A stretch of DNA of 64,000 bases from Auanema rhodensis (GCA_964057225.1 OZ059894.1:8628131-8692130), one strand, 5' to 3'. Shown: positions 17,582-32,778, counted from the first letter of the stretch. The notes: generated by a model not told the origin, from the letters alone. A program made the numbers and translations.

Positions 17582-20105
17582 GATGAAGTTTCCACTGAAA
17601 AAAGTTGGTTTACCGATAAATTTGTAGATTTATAAGTATAATAAACAAGTTTATTTTTTGATCGTTAAATAAAGAAAAATGATTGAAAGTGAAAAGGGAA
17701 ATTGAAAGTTTATTTAAAATTGGTTATAGGATCATTCATATTTTCATTAATATCTGTGATTTTAGAAATTCTAATAAGCTTGATAACATAGTTGAATGAT
17801 ATTATTTCTTAAAAATAGAATAAAAACATAAAATAAAATATGTATTACATTAATCATTATATATATTCCAAGAGGAAATCCTTAAAATTTCAAAAAAATC
17901 AAATGTTTTGTTTTTCTTTATAAAAAATAGTTAAAAAAACATTTTCACAAGACTAATGCTTTTAGTTGAGTTGTATAATGTTGAACTTTTGAAGATTAAT
18001 TGAAACCTTAGTATAATATTATACAGATTAGAATGTAAAAAAGTTAGTAATAGGGGGAATTAAAACTTTTTTTCAAAGTAGGACACCAAGACTACGTCTT
18101 ATCTGAGGCTAAGGCGGCAAGTAGTGTGAGAGTATGAAAAGCTATACAATTTCAGCTATCATACCATATGAGGAGATATATCTTAAGCCGTTTTAAGCTT
18201 CAACTATCCAATTTCTATTTGCAATGTTCAGCTTTTCACAGCCTGCCCTCAGCTAGAATCAGACTTAGTTTTATGATCTCAACTCTCCTCTAATTTATCG
18301 GATACTTCTCTCTCTCTCTGTTTATGCATTGGCTATTCCTTTACTTCAGTCTACTCTCCTTATATTCCTGACCATCCAATTAAATTGAATAGAAATTCTG
18401 AATACAACATGAACGCAAATAACGATACGTAGTATCTTACGTATTGAATATTGCATTACCAGCTTAACGCATTACTTATAAACTATACGAATAGTAGAAT
18501 GTTTCTCATAAAGTTTAAAAATATGAACTTGTACTTTATCAAGTTTAAGGATAAATATAGAAACGCAACCGTTTTCTCATAAAAATCAAAATGAAATAAC
18601 TGTTTTACGTGAATCACGTGAATAACCTAAAACTACAATACTTACATTTTTTAAAAATTATGTATATGTATTTGCAAAATATATAAAATAGTTTGTGGCA
18701 AATTTGATGATAACCGTTCATTCATCCCCATTAACCTGATTTTTCTATTTTTCAACAGATAGTTGTACAAGATAGTTCTATCCCACACATGATTATATTA
18801 GTCATCCATGATTACAATGACTCACATCACTAGACCTTTTCAATTGAATATTCTTTGATGTTATTTTAAGTTTAGGATAGAAACCACCTCTGAGATTAGA
18901 TATGACTACATACAATTTACCGATCAAATACGTAAAAAAATATTTAACATTTCACATTTACTGAACGATAGAGATGTCAAATTTAAATTTAAATGTTATT
19001 CAAACATGAATAAAATAAAATGTTTTCAACTAGATTAGGTGGAGAATTTTCTCGGAATCATTGTTACAGATAATCATGACAATTCTTAAATTTCTTCAAC
19101 TAGTTACACATCTATGTTGATGATGTATATGACTTGCTTTTCATAATTCATTTTCATTGAGTAATATTCCATCTACATGGAAAATGCTCTAAATCTCAAG
19201 TTTCTTTAATAATACATTAAGTATCCACTATTCATTGGTACTAGTTTAGATGACAGCATTGAGTGTGTTGAGAAGAACATTTACTCAATTTCCATGTGAA
19301 TTAACAAACCTCAAATATAGAAAAAGGTTAATACTATTGTGATTTAAATGAAAACAATAAAGTTATTGACACATTTAAAAAAATTCATAATCAAAAGTAT
19401 GAAAAATAAAAGTATATTTGTCTAAATTCACATTAATTATCCAATTTAATTTTATATGTAAATCTCATATCATGTTCAAAAATTTGAAAAAAGAAAAGAA
19501 AGAAAGTTACTGAAAATATTTGATACAAAAAACTGGTTGATTTTCCAGAATATTTTTCTAAAATTTTGCCCTCATTATTACTCTGGCTGTATCTGACGTC
19601 AATACACACTATACCACAGCCCCCTCTAACATTATACAATAAAATGCATTAAGTAACCTATAATTAATAAATTTTCTAAATATGAGAAGGCAATTCATAA
19701 CAATAAATTTAGTAAATAAAACAATCAATCAGATTTATATTGTGCTTAATGACAAGTTGAAACAAATAAAATTATTGCCAGGTTTATTTCAAGTCGCATT
19801 CAGAGATATACACGAATCCCTCCATTTTTAATTTCCTGATCTGTATTTAACTCTCCCGTTCTACCTCGTATATAGAGTTGTCTGGTTTTTCAATCCATCG
19901 TATAATCAGGTCAACCAGTTAATTACCTTCAATTAATCTGCAGCTCGTACCCTAGATCTTTTCTTCTAATTAGTTTCTGAGATTCATCATATGCTTATAA
20001 GATGTTCTTCTGAGTTTGCACCATTCTTCAAAATTTTTGCTGAAAAATTAGGTTGCTGCACGAGCTTGCGGGAAGACATAAGTGATTTTTGATCTGTTTC
20101 GCAAC

Positions 20106-20348
20106 TCAAAACTCGTGTCGAAAAGTCTTGAAAAGAATTAAAGTCCTGAAAATTTCCCACAAAAATTTTGCTGTGTCCTCCAAAGCTAACCGTCTGAGAG
20201 TAATAATCGGACTAGGGTGTAAGCGTGTGGAACTGCTGCTGACAGCGCTGAGCTGAGAATCTGAAGAATCGCTGTCTCTATATCGCGGCATGACGCCGAT
20301 TGACACCTTATTTTGATCACAGCACTTCAATTGAAGTTCATTTTTCAA
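20106..20348 (-). CDS. Candidate coding exon, unrecognised
   Basis: A minus-strand open frame of up to 80 codons has protein-like composition, unlike its surroundings: an inner Met starts MPRYRDSDSSDSQLSAVSSS and the frame continues TRLHPSPIITLRR. A 45-base segment beginning GTTAGC and ending AAATTTTCAG lies inside it in frame, so it could be a short gene with one intron. No family match, no flanking exons, and no neighbouring gene to attach it to. It may be an alternative first exon, a fragment, or chance. Confidence 0.2.
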   Translation of the reverse strand: MKNELQLKCCDQNKVSIGVMPRYRDSDSSDSQLSAVSSSSTRLHPSPIITLRRLALEDTAKFLWEIFRTLILFKTFRHEF

Positions 20349-23300
20349 ACTGGCCGTTAGCCCTGTCCGGCCTCATTCATCAATATCACCAATTTTAATA
20401 TTTTGCTTTCATTTCACAAATATATTATTGAATATTTTTCATACTTTCATAATACTATGAATCTGGTATGTGTACTTATCTTTATCTCTAGCCCCCACGT
20501 CCGTATCCCTTTCTTGTTTTCTCTATAGAACTTTCTCAGATCATCAAGTCAGGTTTTACTTAATGATAGACATTTTAAAATTTCGTCCCTTATTTCAAGT
20601 CTATCAACTTATCCTTTTGCCTAAAATTTTCATATCCTACAACAACAATAATGGCATGATGCCATATTTGGCAGTTGCCATAGCCAATTTGATTAAGTGA
20701 ATAAGATCATATTACCATGAATAAACGGTAAAACCACACGACCTCATGCTCAGAAAACATAAAACTATTTGAACAGCGGTATGCGGATAACAGTCAAATC
20801 AACAGGTTGCCCTACAAAACTAGACAAATTATACACAATATCTATATGAATCGTTATATTAATGAATATATTTAAAGTATATACAAACATACATAGTTAT
20901 ATACATCATCACCATAATCAAATAATGACAGAAATTTTCAAAAAAATATAATTATTTCAACAATGATTTATGTAAACAACTGCTTGAACATCAAGCAATA
21001 TATGGACATGCAGCCAGAATTTCATGAGAACAACTCATGTTCGTTTGATTAAAATAGGCTGAATTCAGCTGGCATAAACGCTTGATCAAATACACTTAAT
21101 TTATATGATTTTTCAATTCATTCTCCCGCTCTGCTCTTTTCAAAGCTCCTGCTCACATGTTTAATTCGTCCAACTTTTCGCGAGTGTTAGATCAGCTTTT
21201 ATAATTCGTTTTGTTTTCCGATACGCTTCGTTTTTCTCGCTTTGTGACTCACCAACTTCCTTAAAACCTCTACTTAACTGATTATATTTGACTTATTAAA
21301 GTAAATAACATTATTATCTATACAGTAGCATGAGCTATTATCAGTTATAATAATTCAAATAGTAACATTATCTATGCCATTCAACCTTGACAGTTTATGT
21401 TCAGCCAGCCGTTTCGAGTATTTGTTTGTTCCGATTATGTCGTCCGTGTCTTAGCACATATCATCGCAGGTTCTTCTAGGCTGTATTGGCTACTTCGTTT
21501 CCTTATATGTTCATTTTGATTGGAAATATACACGAATACTTATCTTTCAAGTACTTTGTCATATTTGAGCTTGGGAGAGTATGAAACTTAGAGAAAACAT
21601 ACAGACATGTCATTCAATTACCGAGTGTTTATGTCTAACAACCGATATTGTAAACGTTTTTCTTGCGATTTTCAAATGATTCATTCCACTAACTCAAGGT
21701 CCATAAAGGTCATCTGTTATTTGGCCATTCACTGAGCAGTTTCTCCGGAAAACTGTGCACTTTGCTTATTGTAGGCTTTGAACCGAAGAACCGGAAACTA
21801 ACGGCTGCCCAGCTCTGTACGCGTCAGCAGTTACATCGCAACCTCACAATCCCGCATGTACCAGCCGGAACACCAAGCTTCCGCTGTTCCTTTATGTTTG
21901 AAACTCGGCACTTTCATCATAAGCGCACTGTGCTTGCAGTCCAATTAAAGCTACAATAATGCTTGTTTATTAGCTTTCAAGAGCTTGCTTCTTGAGCATA
22001 TACCATAAATGAGCATCAGCCGACCATCACTTGTCATAGTATGTCATAGCATGTAGGACTTAAGATAAAGAAGAAAGTGAAGAAGCCGATTGCCATTCTT
22101 CATATTTTACTTCAATTGCGTAAATCCATCTCATTCATCAAACCGCCGATGAATTCTCCATGAGCTTTCTCACAAAAACGAATGGCTTTTCTTGGTCGAT
22201 TTTTCGGGTGAACACATTTTGAGTCCAATTTCTTATTCGGTTCTTCATTTCGTTCTCCTTCGTATCCCCTTCCTCGTCTTGCATTTTTTTTATGGAAAAG
22301 CTTTATATATTTGTTTTCTCGTTTTGAATATTTTGCTATTGAAGCCAATCAAATAAAAATCCCAAGATTTTCTATCCCTTTTCAATATTTTCAACCCCAC
22401 TCTTCATTTTGGATAATTAGCCTTAAACGGAGATCAAAAAAAGCTCACTACTAATCTCTATCTCTTAATGCAAATGAAAAAAAAGGTGTCTTATGCTCAT
22501 CTTATGCTCTTCCGAATATCTATCTATATTATCTCTCTGATTCTCTCTCTCACCCAATTAGGTTCTCTACTTCTCAACCTTGTGTTATCTTGTTTCGTCG
22601 GCAGATCATAAGGTAATCCTTCTCATCTGCACTAGTTATTATTGCCTTCTGTCCCACTTCTCGGTACCGTGCTCGGCTTATTTGTTTGAGGATCTGCCTA
22701 TTTCCTTAGATGGCTATCACGTAACCTGTATTATAGACATCTAACTGTGAGATAGAACAAGAAAGAGCAAGAGCCGTTCATAGATTACGAGAAATATGGA
22801 GGAAATAGAGATGACAATTACTAATCTTAGTCCAATTCCGGCTTGCCCGCTTCACAGCAGGTACAGCATGCTCACCGTCTGTACATAAGTTATATATTAC
22901 CTCCCTATGTAGTATATATAGAGACACTTACATCTGTAATCCAACCATAATTGATTATTAAATTACATTCAGAAAATAGATTCATTCAAAACTTTTTCTA
23001 AATTCATATTATGAGACAACCGTTCATGACAATTTCGCGAATCAAAATATTTTCTGACGTGAAACGTGAATCATTGAACATTTCATACTGTGAACAGAAA
23101 TTATTATTGTTTTGTATGTTTTCTATTAAAAAAATATATTTTTCTTATACTTTTCTTACATTTATTCACATGCATGTATATTTGAATCTTTCATGTTCGA
23201 AAAAGTATTCTGTGAACTTGATTGAAAGAAAAACTTCTCTATACAGTTAGATTGAGCTGCAGAGGTGAAATAGCATCTGGTAAACATGAAGCTTTTAACG

Positions 23301-23452
23301 AAATAGCAAAAAACAATTCGTCAATTGTCTGTATACAGAAGAGAACTAGACTACGACAAATAGGTATCAGTGACAATGGTCAATTTCTTAAACGATGAAT
23401 CTAACCGCAGTCATCTTATAGCCCCCACCCCCTCTGTTTCACATATACCTTG

Positions 23453-23491
23453 TTTTCTCTCTTTCTTTCTCTCTTTCTCTCTCTCTCTCTC
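23453..23491. repeat. CT/CTTT-rich simple repeat
   Basis: Interrupted CT microsatellite with CTTT variants in the pyrimidine-rich desert. Confidence 0.85.
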
Positions 23492-26400
23492 GTTTTTTTC
23501 TCAAAACTTGAAAATGATCCAATCACAAGAATGGTTTTTTCGTCTGAAGCTTTCATTTTGAACGTTTGTATTATCCTCGTATGTACCCTAAAGGAAAACA
23601 ACATTTAGAGTAGTTTGAAGATTGAGCTGGCCTAAGACTTCTTTTTCTCCTGATATCATACTCTGGTCTTACGAAAAACTCGCCTTTTTGATCTGTGATG
23701 ATCCACGGATTCAGAGAAATGTGTCTCGTGCCTTATTTCGAAAATCCAAAATGTGACGTATATTTTTCCGAAACATACAATGAGATTCAACATTCCTTTT
23801 CCAATATATTAGAAAACTTAAAGCTTTTACTCATTCAGTCATAAAGCAATTTACCCATCTGCTTCATACTTTTCCGGTAGTTTGTGCATGATCGAACATT
23901 CAGCAAGTACGTCGCATTTGAATTGCGGCATCTATACGTATCCGGATGCCTCTACGTCCTTTTATGAAAACTTTGTTTGCTATGCCAAGTTGCATGGTCA
24001 AGCTGTCAGAAAGCATCCATCATAATGTTCAGAGGCAGTCATCCGTTTGTCCTCACCCTATACTTCGCCATCTCTTCTATGAACAGTTAAAATATGACTT
24101 TACTAGAAGGTGTCAACACATATAATGATTAACATAGTATGTATTTCAATATAATTTGAGTTGAAAATACTAACTAGATCCATTATAAAATGATCAGCCT
24201 CATAGATATATTTTAATTCCTAATATTCGAAAAGTTCAAGTTTTTCGTCTATTATATAGTGTTGTATAAATTTTTTTTTGCAACCTATAATGAGAGAGAG
24301 AGAAAAGAAAACGGCATAAAAGATGAAAAGAGAGAACTAATTATTAAATAGAGGACGAAAATAGCCAATCCTTTCTTAAATCCCTCCGTCAAAAGTAAAT
24401 CCAAAACCATTCGAGGCCAACTAGTCTAACACAAAGATAACAAGGTGTGGTAGCAAGTTGCTGTGCTTGGACACATAGTATAGTACAACTTGAAGAAAAA
24501 ATTGTTTGTCTTTAATCTCTCAACACTTATATAACATATAATATGTTATACACAATTAACTATAATAACATAAGAAGATGAAATTGAAATTATGATTTTA
24601 TTACTTTATTATACAGATGATATCAGTCATTAACATCTTGAGCTAAGCACATTGTTACATGGATCACATATCCATCTGTCCTATATCATATGGATGATGC
24701 TGCAGAAACAATCTACGATATGCTCTATACCTTCTGCTCAAATCATCAGCCTATCCGTAATGGCTTTGTGTGCAATTATTTTCGACCTTAAAACGCAATG
24801 AAGATGACGATCAGCAGATGCTCTCTGCTAAGCTTTTAACGGAAACGTCCTGACCAACAATTTTTGGATTTAATTTAATTAGTTCTATCATCCATAGTGT
24901 ACGTGTGAGCAAGCGTACACCAGTTATAGACATCGATGAATGAATTGCCTTCTCGGAATTTCTGAATGCCTGGTGAAATGCACACGAAAATCTGGAAGCA
25001 TATCTGGAACTCTTTACTCAATCACTTTATTCGCAATTTTCATCAAACAAAATCGTGTTGAAAATTATATAAATAAGATTGGTTATATTCTTCCATTTTT
25101 GAAAGAAGGATGATGATTGATTTATTAGGTTTTCGGAATTTTCTCATCTTCTTTTAGCTTCAAGTTTACTGACTAATTCGCTTTTCTTTAGCTCGTTTTG
25201 TAGACATAACGTCCCTGGAATGCACTTATAACTAGGTCTTCGATCCTCAGTTTTCGAATTCAGCCACAGCTATGTATGAAGGCAAAGCCAATCACCCAGT
25301 TGGCGCATTCTCTCGTCTTTTTCATGTTTTCCGTTGTCTTCGCCCAATATCTCGGAGCTACCCTCCCCTTTTTTCTCTCCTCAATAATGTTTTTCTTTCT
25401 TTCCGTCACTGTCTTCGTCTTCTATTTGTTACGCACCTCTTTCTCACAGATTCTGAAGTCACTTATTCAATTCATATCTCAATGGTTCTTGTTGTTGTTT
25501 CTTTAATTGACACTCAATATCCGTTAATTGCTTCCTTCAAAAGGAACATACAGCTCCTTCACAGCCAGTTGTCGGTTCATATGGTATAACCTATAGTCGT
25601 CATCCAGAACCGCTTCAATCTCCGCCCCTCTAACATTCACAACTGACCTCGTATGAAATTAGCTGTTAACCTCTTCCACCCTTCTGCCGAACCGGCTGAT
25701 GTGACTATGTGCTCCTCCTCTTCATTCTTTCGTCTACACTAGATTTGTATTTTCCTATCTCATTTTATTCATTTTCCTTATTGAAAAGTAGAGTAAAGAC
25801 TTTGCTGAGTATATTCTCACGTACGAAGTCACGTCTTTCGTTTACTATTCAAGAGCCCGAAGAACGGATATCTTCTTTCTGGCTCTTTCATATATACCTT
25901 CATTCCTTTTCTCTCATTCTCACCGTTTTTTCTTTATCTTTTTTCATTTCTTTTTTCTTTTTTAGCATTATATGACCACTTATATGGTGGCTGAAAAAAC
26001 GGTATTGTTCAAGATCAAGTGGTCTTCGGAATCTTCCAACATGTGCCGCTTATTGTTTGAAAACGGTCAAGAAAATAACTACTGTTTATGGCATGACTGA
26101 AAACAAGGCCAAGCCATTTACAATCACAGATTTTCTAGCCGGAAATTCGTTAATCTTACAGTTTGCTACTTTCACAGATTCACTAGACACTGACTTCAAT
26201 TAAATGAACATGTGTCATACTTGTTGAAATTCCATTTCAAAGCCCTACAGGCAACTGGTCTTTGCTGCTAGTCTTCGTATTCGCTTTTAATGGATATGTC
26301 TTTTGACTCCGAAGATCATTTGTTACATATTTCAGGCGTTAGCCACATGGCCAACCGTCAGTTTTGGCAATTGTTTAAAGCTTTTCTCTTTCTTATATCC

Positions 26401-28903
26401 AGCTTCTGCACAACTGAATCGATTACTCTATTTGAAAAAACGAAAAAGGGAGCCCCTGATATGCCCTCGAGTCTCATGCTCAATCATCCGAACATTGCAA
26501 GCTGTAAGACGTCATTTAGAATGCTTATAAGAAATAAGAGATGAAAAGAGAGAAAGAAAGGAGATATAGTTCGAAGTATTTTGAAGAAACAAAGCTTTTT
26601 CTGAGGTCTACGCAATCGATTTCCACAAGTAAATTAAAAATATTCTCCTTTCCATCTGAGATAAACATGTTATTAAGATGAATATGGTATGTTCTAACAT
26701 ACTAAGCTATTTCAGAAATCTCATATAAAGAATTTGCACTTTTCGTTATTCCATTTTGATAATCTTATAACAACATTTTAATGTTTTTCGATTTTTTCTT
26801 TTAAACTATTTCCTTTTCTTCCACCTACTTCTCAGCCTAGTTGGGGTACTTGACTCATCTTGAGATCAGACAAGCCTATTCGTTGTCACAAAAATGAAAA
26901 TCTGTGCCTTATAATCAGAGTTTTGTGAAATGTGCCTCTTCTCTTATATTGCATCTGACTGTCTCTCTAGCGATAGCTGTTTACCTATCCTTACTTGGCT
27001 ACCTAGCTATCATTAGCCGTGAAGTGTTCTCTTCCGTTTTCTTATCCTCTGTTTACACAAACTATTTCTCTGCCTATTTCTCGACCCAACCCCTCACAGA
27101 CATACATTAGAAGAGAAAGTATGACAAGTATATGCGAAGATATTATATATACAATAGTAAATTAAGAGATTTAGAGAAAGGTAAAGAGTCACAGATTTGC
27201 CTAGATGTGGGAGGCTGAGTGACTTACTACGAAGACCTCATAGTCAGACGGCATGCCTATATACGGATTAGGACATAATGATTGATCCATATGGCCTAGC
27301 TCATGATTTTTTGCCATCGAGCCTATTCATTTACCACCTCTAATACTTCTCCCATTTACTGACCATATCTTCACCCAATCATCTTTTCCTTTTTTTCATA
27401 TCTTTACTTCTTTTCTTCAATTCTCGATTTGGTTTTACGGTCAACCATACGATTTACTCTACGCTAGAGTTCCTTTCGGTCAGTCTTTCTTCCTGACAAC
27501 AGCTTTTGTTTTCCTATTACTTGCTTGCTGTCTTTCTTTCTGTCTGTCTTTCTGACATATTTCGTCAAGATTTTTGTTCTATTCATTTGGTGGTCTTTAT
27601 TTCCTTCTATAGCACTCAAGCTCAGCCTTGTGTCAGGTGGACCACCCCCAGTCATATAAGCAGTAAGCTGCACGTGTTTAAAACATTTTCGAATAGAAAA
27701 CCACGATGCAATATAGTACCAAAATGAATTGTTCATTCTAAATTCGGTAATCAAATATCTTTTCATTTCTTAAATATTGGCTGTCAGCACAGAAATACCG
27801 TTGGACGACTTAAACAACTACATATATCCATTATAAATTGTCTCCAAATGTGTCTTACCCTATTCGATGTGTTTCTTTATTGGTTTTACGGTTGGAATTC
27901 AACAAGCCACGTTTCACACATATTCTGTCGCGGTGTCGAGTTGTATTGGACAGTCTATTGGCTACACTTCGCACAACCTATTCAAGTATCAGATGACCTC
28001 TGGCTCGGTTTCAAAATGAAGCGAGAGTGAGAGGGCGAGAGAACCAGCTGAAGCTCCTTTCAGTAGTCTCAACACTATCAATCTTTCCTTGATGTAAGTA
28101 TATCTATATCTGTCTCTATTTTCTATTCCTATATTTTTCTATTCAATGTCTTTATGTCAAATATGACTTTTAGCTGTCTGTCTGTCTTTTAGCAATGTCA
28201 AGTCTATCAATCCCTGTTCTTCGCATGCTTTTATGATATTCTAAAGATGTTTATGTGTTGTAGATTGAGTTTAAGACACATATTTCCTTTGCAAGACATA
28301 ACACATATCAAGCTGAAGAAAAGACTGAATGGCATCATCCGGAACAATCCGGACCATCTGTCGGTTTCGGAAGGCCGGATGACTCTCGGCTCTTTTCTTG
28401 CCTTGGCCTTCTGGCTCCAGTACACACACACATAGATATGCACTCCTTTTCTATCTCTTGCACACATTCTTCTTCTCTGCTATTCTCACTCTCTTATACT
28501 CAATATATTTTCGCGTTTTCTAACTACTCGTTGTTCAGAAGCCTCGTAAGGCCATCAGGCACAGCTGTGTTTCTGCGGCGCCTCATCTTCCGACACCAAT
28601 CCAACCAAGCGTTATGTCATCGTTTTTGCTCAATCCCAAAATTTTTTGCCAAATGTCCTGAGGCATTTGCTACTTCAATGCGCCAAAGCACATGTCACTT
28701 AAGAAATGTCTTCAACAAGTTTTAGATATTTCCATTTTTATCTTCTTGATCAGAAACGCACATCTCCAAGCAAACTTAGCCATTCTTTAATATATGACTT
28801 AAAAAGAAAAAAGTGAAGGAAGGATGAGAGAGAGAAAAACCTCATTCATTTTGGTTTGGCTAGCTGATTTGTGGATTTTTTACTTTCTTGTTGTCGGTTG
28901 TTT

Positions 28904-28910
<7 letters not shown>

Positions 28911-28961
<51 letters not shown>
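28911..28961. repeat. (CT)n microsatellite, about 25 units
   Basis: Uninterrupted CT dinucleotide run of 51 bases. The small open frame across it (28824-29018) encodes only Leu-Ser repeats and is not a gene. Length is likely to vary between individuals. Confidence 0.95.
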
Positions 28962-28964
<3 letters not shown>

Positions 28965-31900
28965 TACACATTCCATCTCTCACCCTTCCACATATTTCCT
29001 TTTTTATCTTCTTTTTAAGGCTTCAACTCGTTTTCTCTAAATCTTGAATATAAAACGAACAACCAACCGAAATGTAACTACGTTTCCGGATTTTAGGCTT
29101 TTTCTCTGCTCTTCTTCAATAGCATTTTTTCTGTTTCAAGATTAGGCGACAGCTGATTCTTTTTTTCGTATTTGGGGTTTCCCAAAAAAAAATTCAATTC
29201 TCTCTCTGAATCATTTTTTTCCTTCCTCTTGTTTTGCGGTAATAACTCGAGCTTGCTCGTGTCCAGCAGCCTTGTTGGCAAAGTACTCCAACTTCCCTTA
29301 GAACCTCTTCATCACTTCATTAGACTATTATCTTCATTCTTTTCCATATATGGATGTCCACTCTCAAGAGAGCAAGAGAGATATGCATTGTGAGAGCACA
29401 AGAGATCGGGAGTGACGATAGAATGCCTGAGGGGTGAAGCAGAACCACACACATATCCTTCTACTTCATAATTCATCATCACCACGTTGGGACCACTCAG
29501 TCTCCTGCTTTTCTAGTCAACTATTTTTCTTCAGACAGCTGTAAGCCGTGTGCAAAGTAGAGCAATATGCCCTCCGGTCAAAGCTATAAGATTGCCAGCT
29601 GTCCTTTTCTGCTCTGTTTCCGGTTAGCCAGCCGATATGTCTATTCTTGTCCTTGTTCTCCCCTTTCTTGGATTTCTGTTAGCAGCCTACAACACAGAGA
29701 AACATACAAGCATACCCCATAATACAGAAGGGTCGAGATTTCAGCATTATGCCAGATATTTGGCTACTTCATGTCGGCCAGCTGTAATAGCGGATCTTCA
29801 ACGGAAGGTTCACAAATTGAACGACGTCCCCACTGCTCTTCTATTGCACTAGTAGCAGTTCATTTTCATTGAATCCTATTCCGCTGATTCTGACTGCCTA
29901 AGATTGGATAGCAAGAGCCAATTCAAATTAGGACATCAGTACATACGCCTATTGGTCAATTCAATCATGATTCTCCATATCAGATTAGTTTAGAATGAAC
30001 TTTCGTTTATTCGTTTCTTCTTTTTCTATCTATTTTCTTACATTTGTAATGTAAGCCAGTACTTTATTTGCGGTCGCCTTTGAAGTTACACCTCAACTAC
30101 GTGTAACACGTCCACGATTCCATTGTTACTATTCAAAGCGTGATGAACTCTTGCTTATCCTTTACTCGATGCTTTTCTTTCCATCTAATTCCTTTCATCT
30201 ATTCATTTTATTCTTTTCCTTTCCACTCTTTTCGTTTATTCTTATTTTCCATATCATGCCTTACCAACTGCCCACCCATCATGCCCTCTGTCGCCACTCC
30301 TGGACGTCCCGCCCACTTGGCGGTCCCTCCTCCTTCGAGATCGGACCGGCTGGCCTGAGTCAAGCATCATACCCTTTCGTCATCTCTCTCTCTTTCTCTC
30401 TCTGTCCCTATCTAGATATTCTAATTCACCTTTCCCTTCTTTCCTCAAATCTATTAACATTATCTGAATAAAATATTTTGTTATAAACTTTTATTTCATT
30501 TTTGTTAACGCCAACCAGCTCTTCTCATTTCATTCTTTCATTCTTGAGCTACTCGAATTAATTTAGTTTTTAGGGTTTTTACTTAATGCTCCTGCACGAA
30601 ATTAGTTGGAAAGATAAAATATGAACTATAATCCATATTTTCCGCAAATTCGTCTTCAAACTTTTCCTTACAAAGTAGCTTCATCCAGTTGCATGTGCTG
30701 AACTGAAGTACGCGTCATATGAGAGCTGCTTGTTCGTTTGTTCATCGTTTGCTCATTCTACTACTACACATGTCTCCGTTTGTCACCCAATTCATTAAGA
30801 CCTTTTTTCGTTTATTTTTTTTGTCATTTTCCGTCTAGTTTACTCTCATTTTTCTTTTTTTCTATCATACCTTCCATTTTCTAGTTCTATACTTCTTTGC
30901 CTTTCTCATCTCTCATACATTTCTATGTGCTGTTTAGCTCTCTCATTCGTCTCCTTTTTCTGTTCTCTTGTATCTACCCTTAGCATTTTCCTGACTCGTT
31001 CTCTTTCCGGCACTTCATTGTTGTACCGTCTCAGTTTTCATGCCCACTTTTAGAAAATCTTAACTGACCACCTTTAGCTTCTACTATTACCAGAATTTCA
31101 ACAGGCTTGCCTACACTAGCTATGTTGGTCGGCTACTTCTGCTCTTCCCTTTGTTTCCTGATGGAGCAAAACCTTTTTCGAATTCTAAAAAGGCTATCCG
31201 AACCATTGATTAAACATAAGTTTGAGCATATTTCTTCGCATTGGCCAATTTTTTCTCAATGTTACTTGTGATTCAGTGGAACATCTTCATTCCTAATTAT
31301 AGCTTCAGAATGTCGAGCTTGTCACATACTCATTCTTCAAACAAATCGTTCCCAACAGACTGAAGCTGTAATATCAGCATCGAAAAGCACTAGTAATTAA
31401 ACTTCATACTAGTTTTTGACTTCCCGACACAACAACTCTCCCAGAATCGATGTTGCGTTTTCAATCAAAATTTGCAAAATAAGTATCCCCAGCATACGAG
31501 ACTAATCTGAGATTCTGCCTGACACTCAATATGGTAGAAGATATCCAACTTAATCTCCCTTCTTTCTGCTTCATGAGCGATATCTCTGCCGGAATCACTG
31601 CACTCACTTGTTCTTTTCCTTTCACAAAATATATTCGAAAACATAAAAATCAATGAGCTCGGGGTTGCCTGAGGCAGAGCTGGTTGCAATGGCAACACTC
31701 ATCACATCTTCATCTTCATCTCAGTCGTTTTTCTATGAATTTTTTGGTGCTTTAGTCTTGTTTTCTACTAGTTCCTACCTCATAGCCGAGTATATTTTCT
31801 TTTTGTGCTAGTGAGAATGTCATTCTGTTATAGTCAGTCGCAAAACAACCATTAAATCATATAAACTAACTATACCTAATAATTTCTTTTCCTTCTTCTA

Positions 31901-32778
31901 TATCCAGCCATAAAGCATTAGATGTCGTTGCCGGGGTAATTTCAGAATACTTTGTGCCTGACTACTTTTCATTCGTATATAGGATATCAAACATTCTGCA
32001 TTCATAAGTTCGCTATTTCAACACCTCAGGCTATAAGCTATGGTTCATTCTGCTCTCGTCGACTAGCCTACCTACTAGCCAACATCCCAGCAAAGTAAAT
32101 CTAACTTCATTCACACTCCTCTGCTCTTTCTCTTGTCCTCTTTCGAAGACGAATACATTCATAAGTTTCTCTTCTGTTTCATTCGTTCAACTTCAGAAAG
32201 CTGAACGTTATCGGTGTGCTGAACATAATTGAATTGTTCGTCAGCAACATAAATACATTATAAACATGGAATCGAGGTCTCCCTCTCTCTATTGATGATA
32301 CTGAAGTACTGACAATACAACTAACACAACGATTCGGAAGAGAATTGAGAATTAGACAATAGACGACGAAAAAAAAACTTTGCATGCCAAGCCTCTCCCT
32401 TCCAATTCTTTTTCTAGTACAATCAAAATAAATAGAGAACAATTTATTAATTATTAATTTAATATAAATACCATTATAAAGTTTATTTATCTAGCAATTC
32501 AGACAAAGCTATCAAATTTTCCACGTCAAATTTGTTATGCAAATCTCATTTTCAAGTTTCACGTAGTTTCATATCATATTTTTTCCTCATTTTCACTGTG
32601 ATTGAATAGAAATCGGTCGATAGTATTATAATTATTATAATTATATAATTATTCTTATTAATATAATTATTATTTTATATTTATCTTACTTACTATCGTA
32701 TGTTATTAGTTATAATATTTCTATTATATTTTACCTTTTTTAGACTTTCGTTTAAACAACCTACAACTTTCACTAAAG

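Larger units (their letters stand above)
17582..32778. other. 15.2-kb gene desert
   Basis: I find no gene model I can support except a weak candidate exon at 20106-20348. All long open frames here have low-complexity (Ser/Phe/Leu-rich) translations produced by CT-rich DNA. From about 23 kb to 31.5 kb the plus strand is strikingly pyrimidine-rich, with CT microsatellites. Several short GC-richer patches (about 21760-21950, 28540-28700, 30290-30370) have no matching splice structure. It could be a long intron or 5' UTR of a plus-strand transcript, regulatory DNA, or noncoding RNA genes. No tRNA, rRNA or SL RNA was recognised. Confidence 0.55.

Noticed and set aside
25272-25975. Several Phe/Ser/Leu-rich open frames resembling membrane proteins
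   Set aside because: Pyrimidine-rich DNA yields such translations by chance. No start context, splice partners or family motifs.
28824-29018. 64-codon frame with Leu-Ser repeats
   Set aside because: Translation of a CT microsatellite.
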